This document shows positions 51,586-59,974 of a stretch of 63,860 nucleotides of DNA, in pieces. The position numbers and the translations under genes are program-made. A model generated the notes under the pieces. The model had not been told where the DNA came from, did not search any database, and saw nothing but the letters and a program-made list of their open reading frames with translations. How positions within the stretch are numbered: position 1 is the stretch's first letter; each line of letters starts with the position of its first letter. The stretch comes from DUVY01 sp036562755 (GTDB taxonomy: Bacteria > Bacillota > Clostridia > Christensenellales > DUVY01). The DNA lies in NCBI GenBank assembly GCA_036562755.1, contig DATCJN010000044.1, positions 1 to 63,860 on the forward strand. The letters are read 5' to 3'.

Positions 51586-52437
51586 ATGAAAATTAAGATT
51601 ACGGGCGATAGCACTTTGGATTTGTCTAAAGAACTCCAGGAAAAATACGATATATCCTTAATGCCCCTGGAAGTTACTTTGGGGGAAAACACTTTTTATG
51701 ACGGGGTTAACATAACAAGAGAGGACATTTACAACTTTGAAAAACAAACGGGCAAACTTCCTAAAACAGCGGCTAGAAGCTCTATTGTTTACAAAGAATT
51801 CTTTGAAGGCTTTTTAAATCAAGGTTATGACGCGGTAATTCACTTTAATATCTCAAGTTTGTTATCCGCTTCTCATCAATCGGCTTCCCAAGCGGCTCAA
51901 GAGCTAAAAAACGTTTACGTAATTGACACGCTTGCCTTATCAACCGGCTCTAGTTTATTGGCCATTTACGCCTATGAATTGGCGCAGGAGGGTAAAACCC
52001 CGCAAGATATAGTGGATGCCGTTAACAAAAGAATCCCCTATGTTCAAACTTCTTTTATAATCGATACGTTAAACTATCTCTATAAAGGCGGAAGATGCTC
52101 CAAATTACAGCTATTGGGCGCTAATATTTTAAAAATCAAGCCTACAATTATAATGAAAAACGGCAAACTAGACGTAGGCAAGAAGTTTAAAGGCTCTATG
52201 GCAAACGTAATAAAAGAATATGTTAACTATATTCTAGATTTATATAATACCCCCGATTTGACGAGGATTTTCGTAACCCACACCGACGCGCCCGCCGATG
52301 TCGTGCAGGAAGTTAAGAGTTTTCTAAAAGATAAATACGGCTTTAAGGAAATCTTGGAGACGACCGCAGGAGCCACGGTTACCGCGCATTGCGGCAAGGG
52401 AACTTTGGGAATTTTGTATTTCAACGACGGAAAGTAA
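51586..52437 (+). CDS. DegV family fatty-acid-binding protein
   Basis: 283 residues from the ATG at 51586 (GGAGGG 11 bases upstream), not the earlier in-frame ATG. DegV motifs GDSTLDL near 5, the PLEV strand near 24, TAARSS near 65 and IDTLALSTGSSLLA near 114 are present. These proteins (FakB type) bind a fatty acid and present it to FakA kinase. No fakA is next to it. A strong terminator follows. Confidence 0.93.
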   Translation: MKIKITGDSTLDLSKELQEKYDISLMPLEVTLGENTFYDGVNITREDIYNFEKQTGKLPKTAARSSIVYKEFFEGFLNQGYDAVIHFNISSLLSASHQSASQAAQELKNVYVIDTLALSTGSSLLAIYAYELAQEGKTPQDIVDAVNKRIPYVQTSFIIDTLNYLYKGGRCSKLQLLGANILKIKPTIIMKNGKLDVGKKFKGSMANVIKEYVNYILDLYNTPDLTRIFVTHTDAPADVVQEVKSFLKDKYGFKEILETTAGATVTAHCGKGTLGILYFNDGK

Positions 52438-52445
52438 TATAAAAT

Positions 52446-52470
52446 GCCCGATGAAAAATCGGGCTTTTTT
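52446..52470 (+). terminator. Terminator of the lepB-degV region
   Basis: GCCCGAT / ATCGGGC, 5-base loop, then TTTTTT. It covers the start of a longer version of the following PHP frame, which argues against that start. Confidence 0.9.
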
Positions 52471-52527
52471 AATTTTTATAGGCTGATACGGTTTTTAAAA
52501 TACACGGTTTATACTATAATTATTGCT

Positions 52528-53325
52528 ATGATTAAGATTGATTTACATACGCATACTAATTTTTCTTTTGACACCACTCAGGATATTTTGGGCTTAATCG
52601 AAAGAGCTAAGGAATTAGGAATAAAATACCTTGCCATCACCGACCACTTTGAAAACGGCTCAAAATACGCTACCAGACCGCTGGACATTCCCCTGTATTG
52701 TAAAACCATAAATTCATATAAAGAAGCAGCAAAACAGCGCGGCATAGAGTTATTGCTAGGTATAGAAGTAGGCTATATACCGCAAAAAAACGAAGAAAAC
52801 GCGCGAATAATTGAGGAATTCCCTTTTGACTACGTAATTAACAGCCTGCACGAAATAGACGGCAAAGACTGCTATTTCCCCGAATACCACGAAGGCAAGG
52901 ACAAGTTTACAAGTTATAACACCTATTTTGAAAAGGTTTTAGAGAGCGTGGAAGCGCCATATTATTATAGCGCGATCGGGCATTTAGGTTATGTGGTTAG
53001 AAAAGCGCCGTATAATCCTAAAGAGTATAAATATTCCGAATTTCAAGACATTTTGGACATAATACTAAAAAGAATCATAGTAAAGCAAAAAATTCTGGAG
53101 ATTAACTCCAGCGCGGAAGGCTTAAGCGAGCCGACAATTCCTAATTTGGAATTAATAAAGAGGTATTACGAACTGGGCGGAAGGCTGATAACCTTCGGCT
53201 CTGACGCCCATAGAGCTCAAAAGCTGAATGAAAATTTCGAGCTAATACACGGCATGTTAAAAGATATAGGTTTTAAATATTTTACGGTAGTAAAAAACCG
53301 ACAACATTTAGAAATAGAAATATAA
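52528..53325 (+). CDS. HisJ-type PHP-domain phosphatase
   Basis: 265 residues from ATG at 52528; the longer frame would begin inside the terminator. PHP motifs DLHTHTNFSFD near 4-14, AITDHFE near 36-42, GIEVGYI near 76-82, NSLHEIDG near 107 and GSDAHRAQKL near 233-242 are kept. The length and motifs match histidinol-phosphatase HisK/HisJ. No other his gene is nearby, so the true substrate is open. A TATAAT lies just upstream without a clear -35, so this is only a possible promoter. Confidence 0.85.
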   Translation: MIKIDLHTHTNFSFDTTQDILGLIERAKELGIKYLAITDHFENGSKYATRPLDIPLYCKTINSYKEAAKQRGIELLLGIEVGYIPQKNEENARIIEEFPFDYVINSLHEIDGKDCYFPEYHEGKDKFTSYNTYFEKVLESVEAPYYYSAIGHLGYVVRKAPYNPKEYKYSEFQDILDIILKRIIVKQKILEINSSAEGLSEPTIPNLELIKRYYELGGRLITFGSDAHRAQKLNENFELIHGMLKDIGFKYFTVVKNRQHLEIEI

Positions 53326-53358
53326 AAAAATCGGCCTAATTTTAGGCCGATTTTTTTT
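53324..53358. terminator. Bidirectional terminator between PHP gene and sufB
   Basis: AAATCGGCCTAA / TTAGGCCGATTT with A- and T-runs on both sides. It stops both convergent transcripts. Confidence 0.9.
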
Positions 53359-53363
53359 ATCTA

Positions 53364-54740
53364 TTATCCTACCGAGCCGGTCATATCCATTTTTAACAGC
53401 TGGTTTAGCTCGATAGCGTATTCCATAGGCAATTCTCTTGAAAACGGCTCTATAAAGCCCAAAACTATCATTTCGGTAGCCTGCTCTTGCGTTAAGCCTC
53501 TGCTCATTAGATAAAATAATTGGTCTTGGGATACCTTGGATACTCTCGCCTCGTGCTCTAAAATAGAAGTTCCGTTGAGTATCTTGTTAAAAGGTATGGT
53601 GTCAGATTTTGACAGTTCGTCCATTATGAGCGTATCGCATTCGACATGGCTGTAAGAGTGATGCGCGCCCTCTGCGTGCACGATTTCGCCGCGGTATGTC
53701 GCATTGCCGCCGTTTTTTGAAATGGATTTTGAGATTACGGTGGAAGACGTGTGAGGAGCCAGGTGAATCATTCTGGAACCGGCGTCTTGAATCTGGCCTT
53801 TGCCCGCTACCGCTATGGATATAGTCGTGCCTACCGCTCCTTCGCCTTTTAGGATTACGGCGGGGTATTTCATCGTCAATTTAGAGCCCAGGTTGCCGTC
53901 AATCCATTCCATAACCGCGTCCTTGCCGCAAACCGCTCTTTTGGTAACCAGGTTATACACGTTGTCAGACCAGTTTTGAATGGTGGAATAGCGGCATCTT
54001 GCCCCGTCCGCCACAAAGATTTCTACCACTGCGGCGTGAAGCGAGTCCTTGCTGTATTTGGGAGCGGTGCAGCCTTCGACATAATGCACAAACGCGCCTT
54101 CGTCCACTATTATCAAAGTTCTCTCAAATTGCCCCATTTGCTCGGCGTTCATTCTAAAATAGGACTGCAGGGGTTGTTCGAGTTTGACGCCCTTAGGCAC
54201 GTAGATAAAAGAGCCGCCCGACCAGACAGCGCTGTTTAGACTTGCGTATTTGTTGTCGTCAAAGGGCACCAGCTTTCCGAAATATTCCTTGAACAAATCG
54301 GGATAGCGTTTTAGCGCGGTGTCAGTATCCAAGAATATGACGCCCTTTTGCTCCAATTCCTGCTGAATCGAATGATAAACCATTTCGGATTCGTATTGGG
54401 TAGCAACGCCCGCCAGATATTTTTTCTCGGCTTCGGGCAGGCCAAGAGCGTCAAAGGTCTTTTTTATCTTTTCGGGCACTTGTTCCCAAGTATTAGCCAC
54501 TTTATCGCTGGGTTTAATATAATACGTGAGCTGATCTTCTTCCAACTTTATTAAATGATTAGCCCAGGCGGGAAGTTTTGAATTGATGTATTGATAATAG
54601 CTCTTAACTCTAAATTCGGTCATCCACTGAGGTTCGCCCTTTATCGCGCTTATCTCTCTAACCCTCTTTTCGTCAAGCCCGCGCTCTAATGAAAACACGC
54701 CGACTTGACCGTCGTTAAACCCGTATTTATAATCATCCAT
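53364..54740 (-). CDS. sufB: Fe-S cluster assembly scaffold SufB
   Basis: 458 residues, full length. The SufB core motifs EGCTAPKYSKDSLHA near 222-236, the Cys of that block and the late HEARVSKVSQDQLFYLMSRGL near 400-420 are present. With SufC and SufD it forms the scaffold on which clusters are built. It is the last gene of sufCDSUB and overlaps sufU by 8 bp. Confidence 0.97.
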   Translation of the reverse strand: MDDYKYGFNDGQVGVFSLERGLDEKRVREISAIKGEPQWMTEFRVKSYYQYINSKLPAWANHLIKLEEDQLTYYIKPSDKVANTWEQVPEKIKKTFDALGLPEAEKKYLAGVATQYESEMVYHSIQQELEQKGVIFLDTDTALKRYPDLFKEYFGKLVPFDDNKYASLNSAVWSGGSFIYVPKGVKLEQPLQSYFRMNAEQMGQFERTLIIVDEGAFVHYVEGCTAPKYSKDSLHAAVVEIFVADGARCRYSTIQNWSDNVYNLVTKRAVCGKDAVMEWIDGNLGSKLTMKYPAVILKGEGAVGTTISIAVAGKGQIQDAGSRMIHLAPHTSSTVISKSISKNGGNATYRGEIVHAEGAHHSYSHVECDTLIMDELSKSDTIPFNKILNGTSILEHEARVSKVSQDQLFYLMSRGLTQEQATEMIVLGFIEPFSRELPMEYAIELNQLLKMDMTGSVG

Positions 54741-55170
54741 CGTTTTTTTGCTCTCCCGTCAGTAGTTCTTTGACAGCATTCCAAGCCAAAGTGGCGCATT
54801 TTATGCGCGGCAATAGTTTATTAATTCCCTCCAAAGCGCAGGCGTCGCCTAACTTTTCGCAATCAAAGTCCTGTCTTGTCATCATCTTGCTAAACTCTTG
54901 AGCGATGTCCAGCGCTTGGGGAACGCTTTTTTCCTTTAGTAACTCGCACATCATGGACGCGCTGGCGCAGCATATAGAGCAGCCGGTGCCCTCGTGCCTT
55001 ATGTCTTTAATAATATCATGGTCTTGAAGCGCGCCCACGGTCACTATATCCCCGCAAGAGACATTTTTTAGGGTAATAGTTTTGTATCCCTCGGGAACGC
55101 TTTTGCCTCGAGGGTTTTGGTAGTGATCCATTATTATTTCTCTAGATAAACTCTCGTCAAAATAGGACAT
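54733..55170 (-). CDS. sufU: SufU sulfur-relay protein
   Basis: 145 residues. Zinc/sulfur-site Cys are in NVSCGD near 38-43, GTGCSICCAS near 77-86 and RIKCATL near 123. The extra Cys in the CSICC block is unlike B. subtilis, which has CSISMA. SufU takes sulfur from SufS. It overlaps sufS and sufB. Confidence 0.95.
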   Translation of the reverse strand: MSYFDESLSREIIMDHYQNPRGKSVPEGYKTITLKNVSCGDIVTVGALQDHDIIKDIRHEGTGCSICCASASMMCELLKEKSVPQALDIAQEFSKMMTRQDFDCEKLGDACALEGINKLLPRIKCATLAWNAVKELLTGEQKNDG

Positions 55171-56362
55171 TTATAAAATCCTTCGCTTTTTTTACCGCTT
55201 TAATGAATCTGTCAATGTCTTCTTCGTTGTTATAGTACATCAAACTCGCTCTCACCGAAGAATTTATTCCCAGCCAGTTGTGGATTAACTGCGCGCAATG
55301 GTGGCCCGCGCGGACGCACACTTTTTCATTATCCAGGACGCTTGCGACATCGTGAGAATGCACGCCCTCTATATTAAAGGTTACCATAGGCGCGTGTTCG
55401 TTATTTTCGTTGTAGATAATAACGCCGGGGACTTCGGCTATCATACGTTCAACCATTATTTTTCTTAAATATCTAACCCTCTCGTTGATAGTCTTGTAGC
55501 CTATCTCCAAAAAATATTCGATAGCTTTTCCCCAGCCTATCGCCTCGGCTATCATAGGCGTGCCCGCCTCAAACTTATTGGGGATATCCAAATATGTGGT
55601 GTGTTCTTTGGTTACTATATCCACCATATCCCCGCCCGTTTCTATAGGGGGCATTATGTCCAGCAGTTCTTTTTTTGCGTAAAGCGCGCCGATTCCTGTA
55701 GGGCCCAGCATTTTGTGCGCGCCCAAAGAATAAAAATCAATATCGTTTTCGCCTACCTCTGCCGGGCAGTGAACCGCGCCCTGCGCGCCATCAACTGCAA
55801 TTACCGCGCCCGCGGAATGCGCGACTTCCGCCAATCCCTTAATGTCGTTTAGCGAGCCTAAAACATTGGTCATATGGGATACGGCGACGAGCTTTGCGCG
55901 GGGCGTTATTACGCTCTTTAAATTTTCGGGAGTTACTCTGCCGTATTCGTCCAAAGGGACGAAGACGAGCTTTAAATTTCTTTCCTTTGCCAGTTGTTGG
56001 TAAGGCACGAAATTGGAATGGTGTTCCGCCTCCGAAACGATTATTTCGTCGCCTTCTTTTAAGAGTTGACCGTAAGAGCGGGCGACAAGGTTTATTGAAG
56101 AAGTCGTGCCGCGCGTAAAGATTACCGCTCCGTTTTCCCGCGCGCCCAAAAGTTTAGCCACTTTTTCGCGGGCCAAATCGTATAATCTGGTCGCCTCAAA
56201 GCCCAAAGAATCCACGCCTCTGTGGATATTTGCGCCGTTTTCCATGTAATACCTGTCCATCTCGTCAATGACGGGCTTGGGCGTTAGCGTCTGCGCCGCG
56301 TTATTTAGATATACCCATTCGCCTTTCTTCAAAAGCGCGAAGTCTTGTCTAAAATCGTTCAT
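55157..56362 (-). CDS. sufS: Cysteine desulfurase SufS
   Basis: 401 residues. PLP Lys in GAHKMLGPTGIGALY near 219-233 and the catalytic Cys in RAGHHCAQ near 357-364 are kept, with the N-terminal YLNNAAQTLTP near 18-28 and EAEHHSN near 119. It delivers sulfur from cysteine to SufU. It overlaps sufU by 14 bp and sufD by 4 bp. Confidence 0.97.
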   Translation of the reverse strand: MNDFRQDFALLKKGEWVYLNNAAQTLTPKPVIDEMDRYYMENGANIHRGVDSLGFEATRLYDLAREKVAKLLGARENGAVIFTRGTTSSINLVARSYGQLLKEGDEIIVSEAEHHSNFVPYQQLAKERNLKLVFVPLDEYGRVTPENLKSVITPRAKLVAVSHMTNVLGSLNDIKGLAEVAHSAGAVIAVDGAQGAVHCPAEVGENDIDFYSLGAHKMLGPTGIGALYAKKELLDIMPPIETGGDMVDIVTKEHTTYLDIPNKFEAGTPMIAEAIGWGKAIEYFLEIGYKTINERVRYLRKIMVERMIAEVPGVIIYNENNEHAPMVTFNIEGVHSHDVASVLDNEKVCVRAGHHCAQLIHNWLGINSSVRASLMYYNNEEDIDRFIKAVKKAKDFINVLF

Positions 56363-57177
56363 AAAACAACCTGTTTGTTAATCGAATTATAAAATCTTAT
56401 CCTGTCGGGGCGAACCAAAAAGCCTTCAATGCGGGAAACCAAAAAGCCGTAAGCAATCAGATTAATTACCTCTTGTTCGCTTAAGCCCCTGGACATCATA
56501 TAAAACATTTCGTCCTTGCCTATTCTGCCCACGGTGCCTGAGTGCGAGGCTTGGACATCGTATTCGTCTATAATCAAACTGGGATTGACCTGGGCTTTTG
56601 CGGTATCCGATAAGGTTAAGATTTTGCTCTTGTGCGAGCAGTCCGCGCCCGCGCTGCCTTTGTCTATTATGCCTTTAGTGGCAAAACCGCACATAGCGTC
56701 CATAACGGTCACGCCGCGGCCTCTGAATTTAACCTGGCTGTTGCCTTCAAGCTGTCTGGTAATAATATTATGGATGTGTTTGTCAGCGTCCTTGGCGAAG
56801 CTTACCTCGTTAAGCCGGGCTCTTGAGCCGTTATATAAATCTATGTTCCATTCGTCCGTTATGTCTTGTCCGACAAAGCCGTAATACGCCTCAAATACGC
56901 TGTCTTTTGCCAATTTTATATTATGATTGGCCTTTAGGGTTTTGCAATCCGAAAACGCGCTTAAAACAAGTTGAGCGCCCTCTTCAAGCGAATAACTTAT
57001 ATTAACGGCGGGTGTTTTGGGGCAAAACCTATGGGATATATACGCCTTAATATCTTTGCCTATAACGACATTTACTCTGTCTTTTGCGCCTCTAAAGTGT
57101 ATCCTATAAACGCCGTCTTGGCTTATTTTTATCGTTCTGTAATCTTTCGCGTAAATTAATTGCTTTGCCTTAGCCAT
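56359..57177 (-). CDS. sufD: SufD, short form
   Basis: 272 residues, well below the about 430 of Bacillus SufD, and lacking most of the N-terminal helical part. The beta-helix core and the C-terminal end are there (ASHSGTVGRIGKDEMFYMMSRGLS near 216-239). SufC overlaps it by 22 bp at its start. Short SufD proteins occur in Clostridia and archaea. Confidence 0.9.
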   Translation of the reverse strand: MAKAKQLIYAKDYRTIKISQDGVYRIHFRGAKDRVNVVIGKDIKAYISHRFCPKTPAVNISYSLEEGAQLVLSAFSDCKTLKANHNIKLAKDSVFEAYYGFVGQDITDEWNIDLYNGSRARLNEVSFAKDADKHIHNIITRQLEGNSQVKFRGRGVTVMDAMCGFATKGIIDKGSAGADCSHKSKILTLSDTAKAQVNPSLIIDEYDVQASHSGTVGRIGKDEMFYMMSRGLSEQEVINLIAYGFLVSRIEGFLVRPDRIRFYNSINKQVVL

Positions 57178-57911
57178 TCGTAACCTTCGCTTTCGAGTTT
57201 CAAAGAGAGTTCGGCGCCGCCGGTTGCGGCAATCTTTCCGTCATATAAAATATGCACAAAATCGGGCTTGACATAGTTTAACAGTCTTTGATAGTGGGTT
57301 ATTACCAAAAATCCCGCTTCCTCGCCCCTGTCTTGAGCGTAATCCATAATATTCTTGCCCACGTTTTGCAAAGCGTCTATGTCCAATCCTGAGTCTATTT
57401 CATCCAAAACCACAAGGCTGGGGCGAAGCAGCAGCATTTGCAAAATTTCGTTGCGCTTTTTTTCGCCGCCCGAAAAACCTACGTTAAGATAGCGGTTAGG
57501 CATATCTTTGCCCATTTCAAGCTTACTGGCCGCCGCCATTACGCTCTTTCTTAAAGAACCTAAAGACATCTTGTTGTCGGGGTTTTGAGAATTATATGCC
57601 GTATATAAAAACTGCATGTTTGTAACGCCGCTTATCTCGCTGGGATACTGCATCCCCAAAAACACGCCAAGCCTTGCTCTTTCGTCGGTCGGCATGTGCG
57701 TAATATCCGCGCCTTTAAAAACAATCTTGCCCTTGGTTACCTCAAAAGACGGGCTGCCCATAATGACGGCCGCCAAAGTCGATTTGCCGTTGCCGTTGGG
57801 CCCCATGAGCGCGTGCACTTCGCCGCCTTTTATTTCAAGGTTGACGCCCTGTAAAATTTCTTTGTCCTTAATCCTAACATGTAAGTCTTCTATTGATAAA
57901 ATAGTCTTCAT
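57156..57911 (-). CDS. sufC: Fe-S assembly ATPase SufC
   Basis: 251 residues from ATG at 57911, right after GGGAG; the longer frame would include the operator and promoter. Walker A GPNGNGKST at 37-45, the signature FSGGEKKR near 144-151 and Walker B VVLDEID near 165 are clear. It powers SufBCD and is the first gene of the operon. Confidence 0.96.
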   Translation of the reverse strand: MKTILSIEDLHVRIKDKEILQGVNLEIKGGEVHALMGPNGNGKSTLAAVIMGSPSFEVTKGKIVFKGADITHMPTDERARLGVFLGMQYPSEISGVTNMQFLYTAYNSQNPDNKMSLGSLRKSVMAAASKLEMGKDMPNRYLNVGFSGGEKKRNEILQMLLLRPSLVVLDEIDSGLDIDALQNVGKNIMDYAQDRGEEAGFLVITHYQRLLNYVKPDFVHILYDGKIAATGGAELSLKLESEGYEWLRQSN

Positions 57912-57936
57912 AATTCTCCCGCAAAAATTAAATACC

Positions 57937-57951
57937 CTACCATATTGGTAG
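57937..57951. promoter_or_regulatory. Palindrome on the suf start site
   Basis: CTACCATATTGGTAG: CTACC/GGTAG arms 5 bases apart. It lies from about the transcription start to +14 of sufC. Rrf2/IscR-type repressors usually sit on such sites in suf promoters. The regulator itself is not in the window. Confidence 0.6.
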
Positions 57952-57957
57952 AGTTTT

Positions 57958-57986
57958 ATTATATCGCCGTTCTGGTTTTTCGTCAA
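57958..57986 (-). promoter_or_regulatory. Promoter of the sufCDSUB operon
   Basis: On the minus strand TTGACG, a 17-bp spacer and TATAAT, with the palindrome directly downstream. Confidence 0.8.
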
Positions 57987-58009
57987 ATAAATAGCTTGCG
58001 AAAAAAATA

Positions 58010-58040
58010 AAAAACACCCTTAAATTAGGGTGTCTAATTT
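58010..58040 (-). terminator. Terminator of the amino acid kinase gene
   Basis: ACACCCTAA/TTAGGGTGT-type stem followed by a T-run on the minus strand, between the kinase gene and the suf promoter. Confidence 0.75.
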
Positions 58041-58048
58041 TTATTCTT

Positions 58049-58873
58049 TTATTTAACGCCTATAAAAGTCCGCCTTGCCCTGCCTTCCAGAATATCTTTT
58101 ATGGAATATTTTGCGTTGGCTATAAACACTTGGGTGCCGATTTTAATCGGCTCTTTTATATATTCAAGCTTAGTAGCCGCGCCGCCGGAGCCCTTTCGGC
58201 TCGTGCCGTGGCAGAGCTTTTTGCATTCTTCTATATTGTCCAATACTTCATACGCATCTTTTCCGCTTATTTCTTCTATCAGCGTCGAAGGATCCTTTGG
58301 ATCTCTGTATATTCCGTCAACGCTGGTTAAAATCAGCAATATCTTGGTCTTTACCAGGCAGGCAATAAGGCTTGCCGTTTCGTCGTTGTCCACGAGCTCT
58401 ACTACGTGATTGCCGTTTTTTCTTAACGCGGCGATTTCCATACGCCTGTTTTCCTCGCAAGAGACCGCGTCGTTGTAGTTAATTATGGGGATAGCCTTTT
58501 GAGCCACGCATCTATATAATAAGCTTCTTATATGTTCTCTTTTTTCATCGTTGTTAAAGTGCTGGTGTTCGACCAAAACTTGTCTTAAATTATAATTGGG
58601 ATCGACGAACATTCTGTAAGTCTGCATCAAAATCGCTTGTCCTTGCGCGGCGTAATCCGTCTTATTGTCCTCGTCGTTGCCGTCCAGCTCCTTGCCCATA
58701 CGCTTGATATAATCGAGTCTGCCTATTTCGGTAGCGCCGCTGGAAATCCAAATTATTCCGGGTTTTAGCTCTTTGCCGATTCTCGCGAATTTGTTATAAT
58801 CCAGATCGTTTTTTTCTTCGTTAATAAGCGCCATCGAGCCTATCTTGCCCACGAGCTCTATGTCGAATTTCAT
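58049..58873 (-). CDS. Amino acid kinase family protein, glutamate 5-kinase-like
   Basis: 274 residues. Motifs of the glutamate 5-kinase branch are SSGATEIG near 44-51, AAQGQAILMQTYR near 74-86, IPIINYNDAVS near 131-141, NDETASL near 162-168 and the nucleotide loop RKGSGGAATKLE near 224-235. The start GKIGSMAL differs from the usual VKVGSS. There is no PUA domain, and proA and proC are absent nearby, so proB is not certain; other small carboxylates or uridylate-type substrates are possible. It is divergent from a LysR regulator. Confidence 0.75.
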   Translation of the reverse strand: MKFDIELVGKIGSMALINEEKNDLDYNKFARIGKELKPGIIWISSGATEIGRLDYIKRMGKELDGNDEDNKTDYAAQGQAILMQTYRMFVDPNYNLRQVLVEHQHFNNDEKREHIRSLLYRCVAQKAIPIINYNDAVSCEENRRMEIAALRKNGNHVVELVDNDETASLIACLVKTKILLILTSVDGIYRDPKDPSTLIEEISGKDAYEVLDNIEECKKLCHGTSRKGSGGAATKLEYIKEPIKIGTQVFIANAKYSIKDILEGRARRTFIGVK

Positions 58874-58905
58874 TAAAAATCCTCGAAAAATAATTATTTA
58901 ACGCA

Positions 58906-58934
58906 ATATTAGCAATTTTAACAATGTTAGTCAA
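58906..58934 (-). promoter_or_regulatory. Promoter of the amino acid kinase gene
   Basis: On the minus strand TTGACT, a 17-bp spacer and TAATAT. Confidence 0.65.
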
Positions 58935-58987
58935 TAAAAAATATATGCTTTTTAATGTGACAAAGCAACAAATATTTTATTTTGGCA

Positions 58988-59016
58988 TTGCTAAGTTGTA
59001 TATTTTGAGTTATAAT
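58988..59016 (+). promoter_or_regulatory. Promoter of the LysR gene
   Basis: TTGCTA, a 17-bp spacer and TATAAT on the plus strand, back-to-back with the kinase promoter. Confidence 0.65.
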
Positions 59017-59063
59017 TATATAAAAATAAATTAAGAGAAACATACGCTTCATAAGGAATATTT

Positions 59064-59957
59064 ATGACGATTGACCTAGAGTTATACAAGGTATTTTACA
59101 CAGTTGGCAAGACCGGTAACCTCACCAAAGCGGCAAAAGAACTCTATATAACCCAGCCCGCCGTAAGCCAGTCCATAAAGCAGTTGGAAAACTTATTGGG
59201 CGGCCGCCTTTTCGTGCGCACGCCCAAGGGCATGAAGCTGACCGAAAACGAAGGCGAGATGATGTTTGGGTATGTCGAAAAAGCTATCGACCTAATAAGA
59301 TCCGCCGAAAACAAATTTAGGCAGATGAAAAACCTTGCGGTAGGCGTGCTGCATATAGGCGCGGGCGACAGCCTTATTAAATATCATCTAATGGAAAAAA
59401 TAAACGAATTCCACGAAAAGCACCCGCAGATTAAAATTCAGCTTACCAACTGCACTACTACGGGCGCGGTGGACTTGCTAAAAACGGGGTTGATAGACGT
59501 GGCCTTTGTCAATTTGCCCGTAAGCGATCCCGCCCTAGAGATAATCGAAATAGGCCGGGTTACTGACTGCTTTGTAACCAACAAAAAGCACCAGGCGCTT
59601 GCGGAGCGCGTCCAAAGCCTATCTGTTTTGACCGACCACACGCTTATGATGCTGGATAAAAACAGCAACTCCAGAAAGAATGTGCTAAATTTCTTAAAAG
59701 AAAACGGCGTCAATGTGACGCCCGATATAGAACTAGGCAATCTTGATTTATTAAAAGAATTTGCCATAAACGGCTTAGGCATAGCCTGCGTAGTAAAAGA
59801 ATATATTCAAAAAGAATTGGAGGAGGGCGTATTGTTAGAAATCAAAACCGATCCGCCCCTGCCTACAAGAGGAATAGGGCTTGCGGTGCTAAAAGACGTG
59901 CCCGCTTCCTTTGCTGTAAGCGAATTTATGTCGTCATTCAAAAAAAAGACAGTTTAG
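59064..59957 (+). CDS. LysR-family transcriptional regulator
   Basis: 297 residues. The N-terminal winged helix reads FYTVGKTGNLTKAAKELYITQPAVSQSIKQLE at 11-42. The C-terminal substrate-binding domain of about 205 residues follows (LHIGAGDS near 93, VAFVNLP near 149). The kinase gene is divergent, the usual layout for a regulator and its target. The effector is not known. Confidence 0.93.
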   Translation: MTIDLELYKVFYTVGKTGNLTKAAKELYITQPAVSQSIKQLENLLGGRLFVRTPKGMKLTENEGEMMFGYVEKAIDLIRSAENKFRQMKNLAVGVLHIGAGDSLIKYHLMEKINEFHEKHPQIKIQLTNCTTTGAVDLLKTGLIDVAFVNLPVSDPALEIIEIGRVTDCFVTNKKHQALAERVQSLSVLTDHTLMMLDKNSNSRKNVLNFLKENGVNVTPDIELGNLDLLKEFAINGLGIACVVKEYIQKELEEGVLLEIKTDPPLPTRGIGLAVLKDVPASFAVSEFMSSFKKKTV

Positions 59958-59974
59958 AAAACTGTCTTTTTTAT
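59944..59974. terminator. Bidirectional terminator after LysR
   Basis: AAAGACAGTTT / AAACTGTCTTT stem with A- and T-runs. The LysR stop codon lies in the loop region, and the last codons of the opposite gene lie at its edge. Confidence 0.88.

Noticed and set aside
52444..52527. Longer start for the HisJ-like PHP protein
   Set aside because: The extra codons lie inside and right after the degV terminator hairpin and have no ribosome binding site.
57912..57986. Longer N-terminus for SufC
   Set aside because: It would cover the -10/-35 boxes and palindrome; the ATG at 57911 has a GGGAG site and the usual SufC start.
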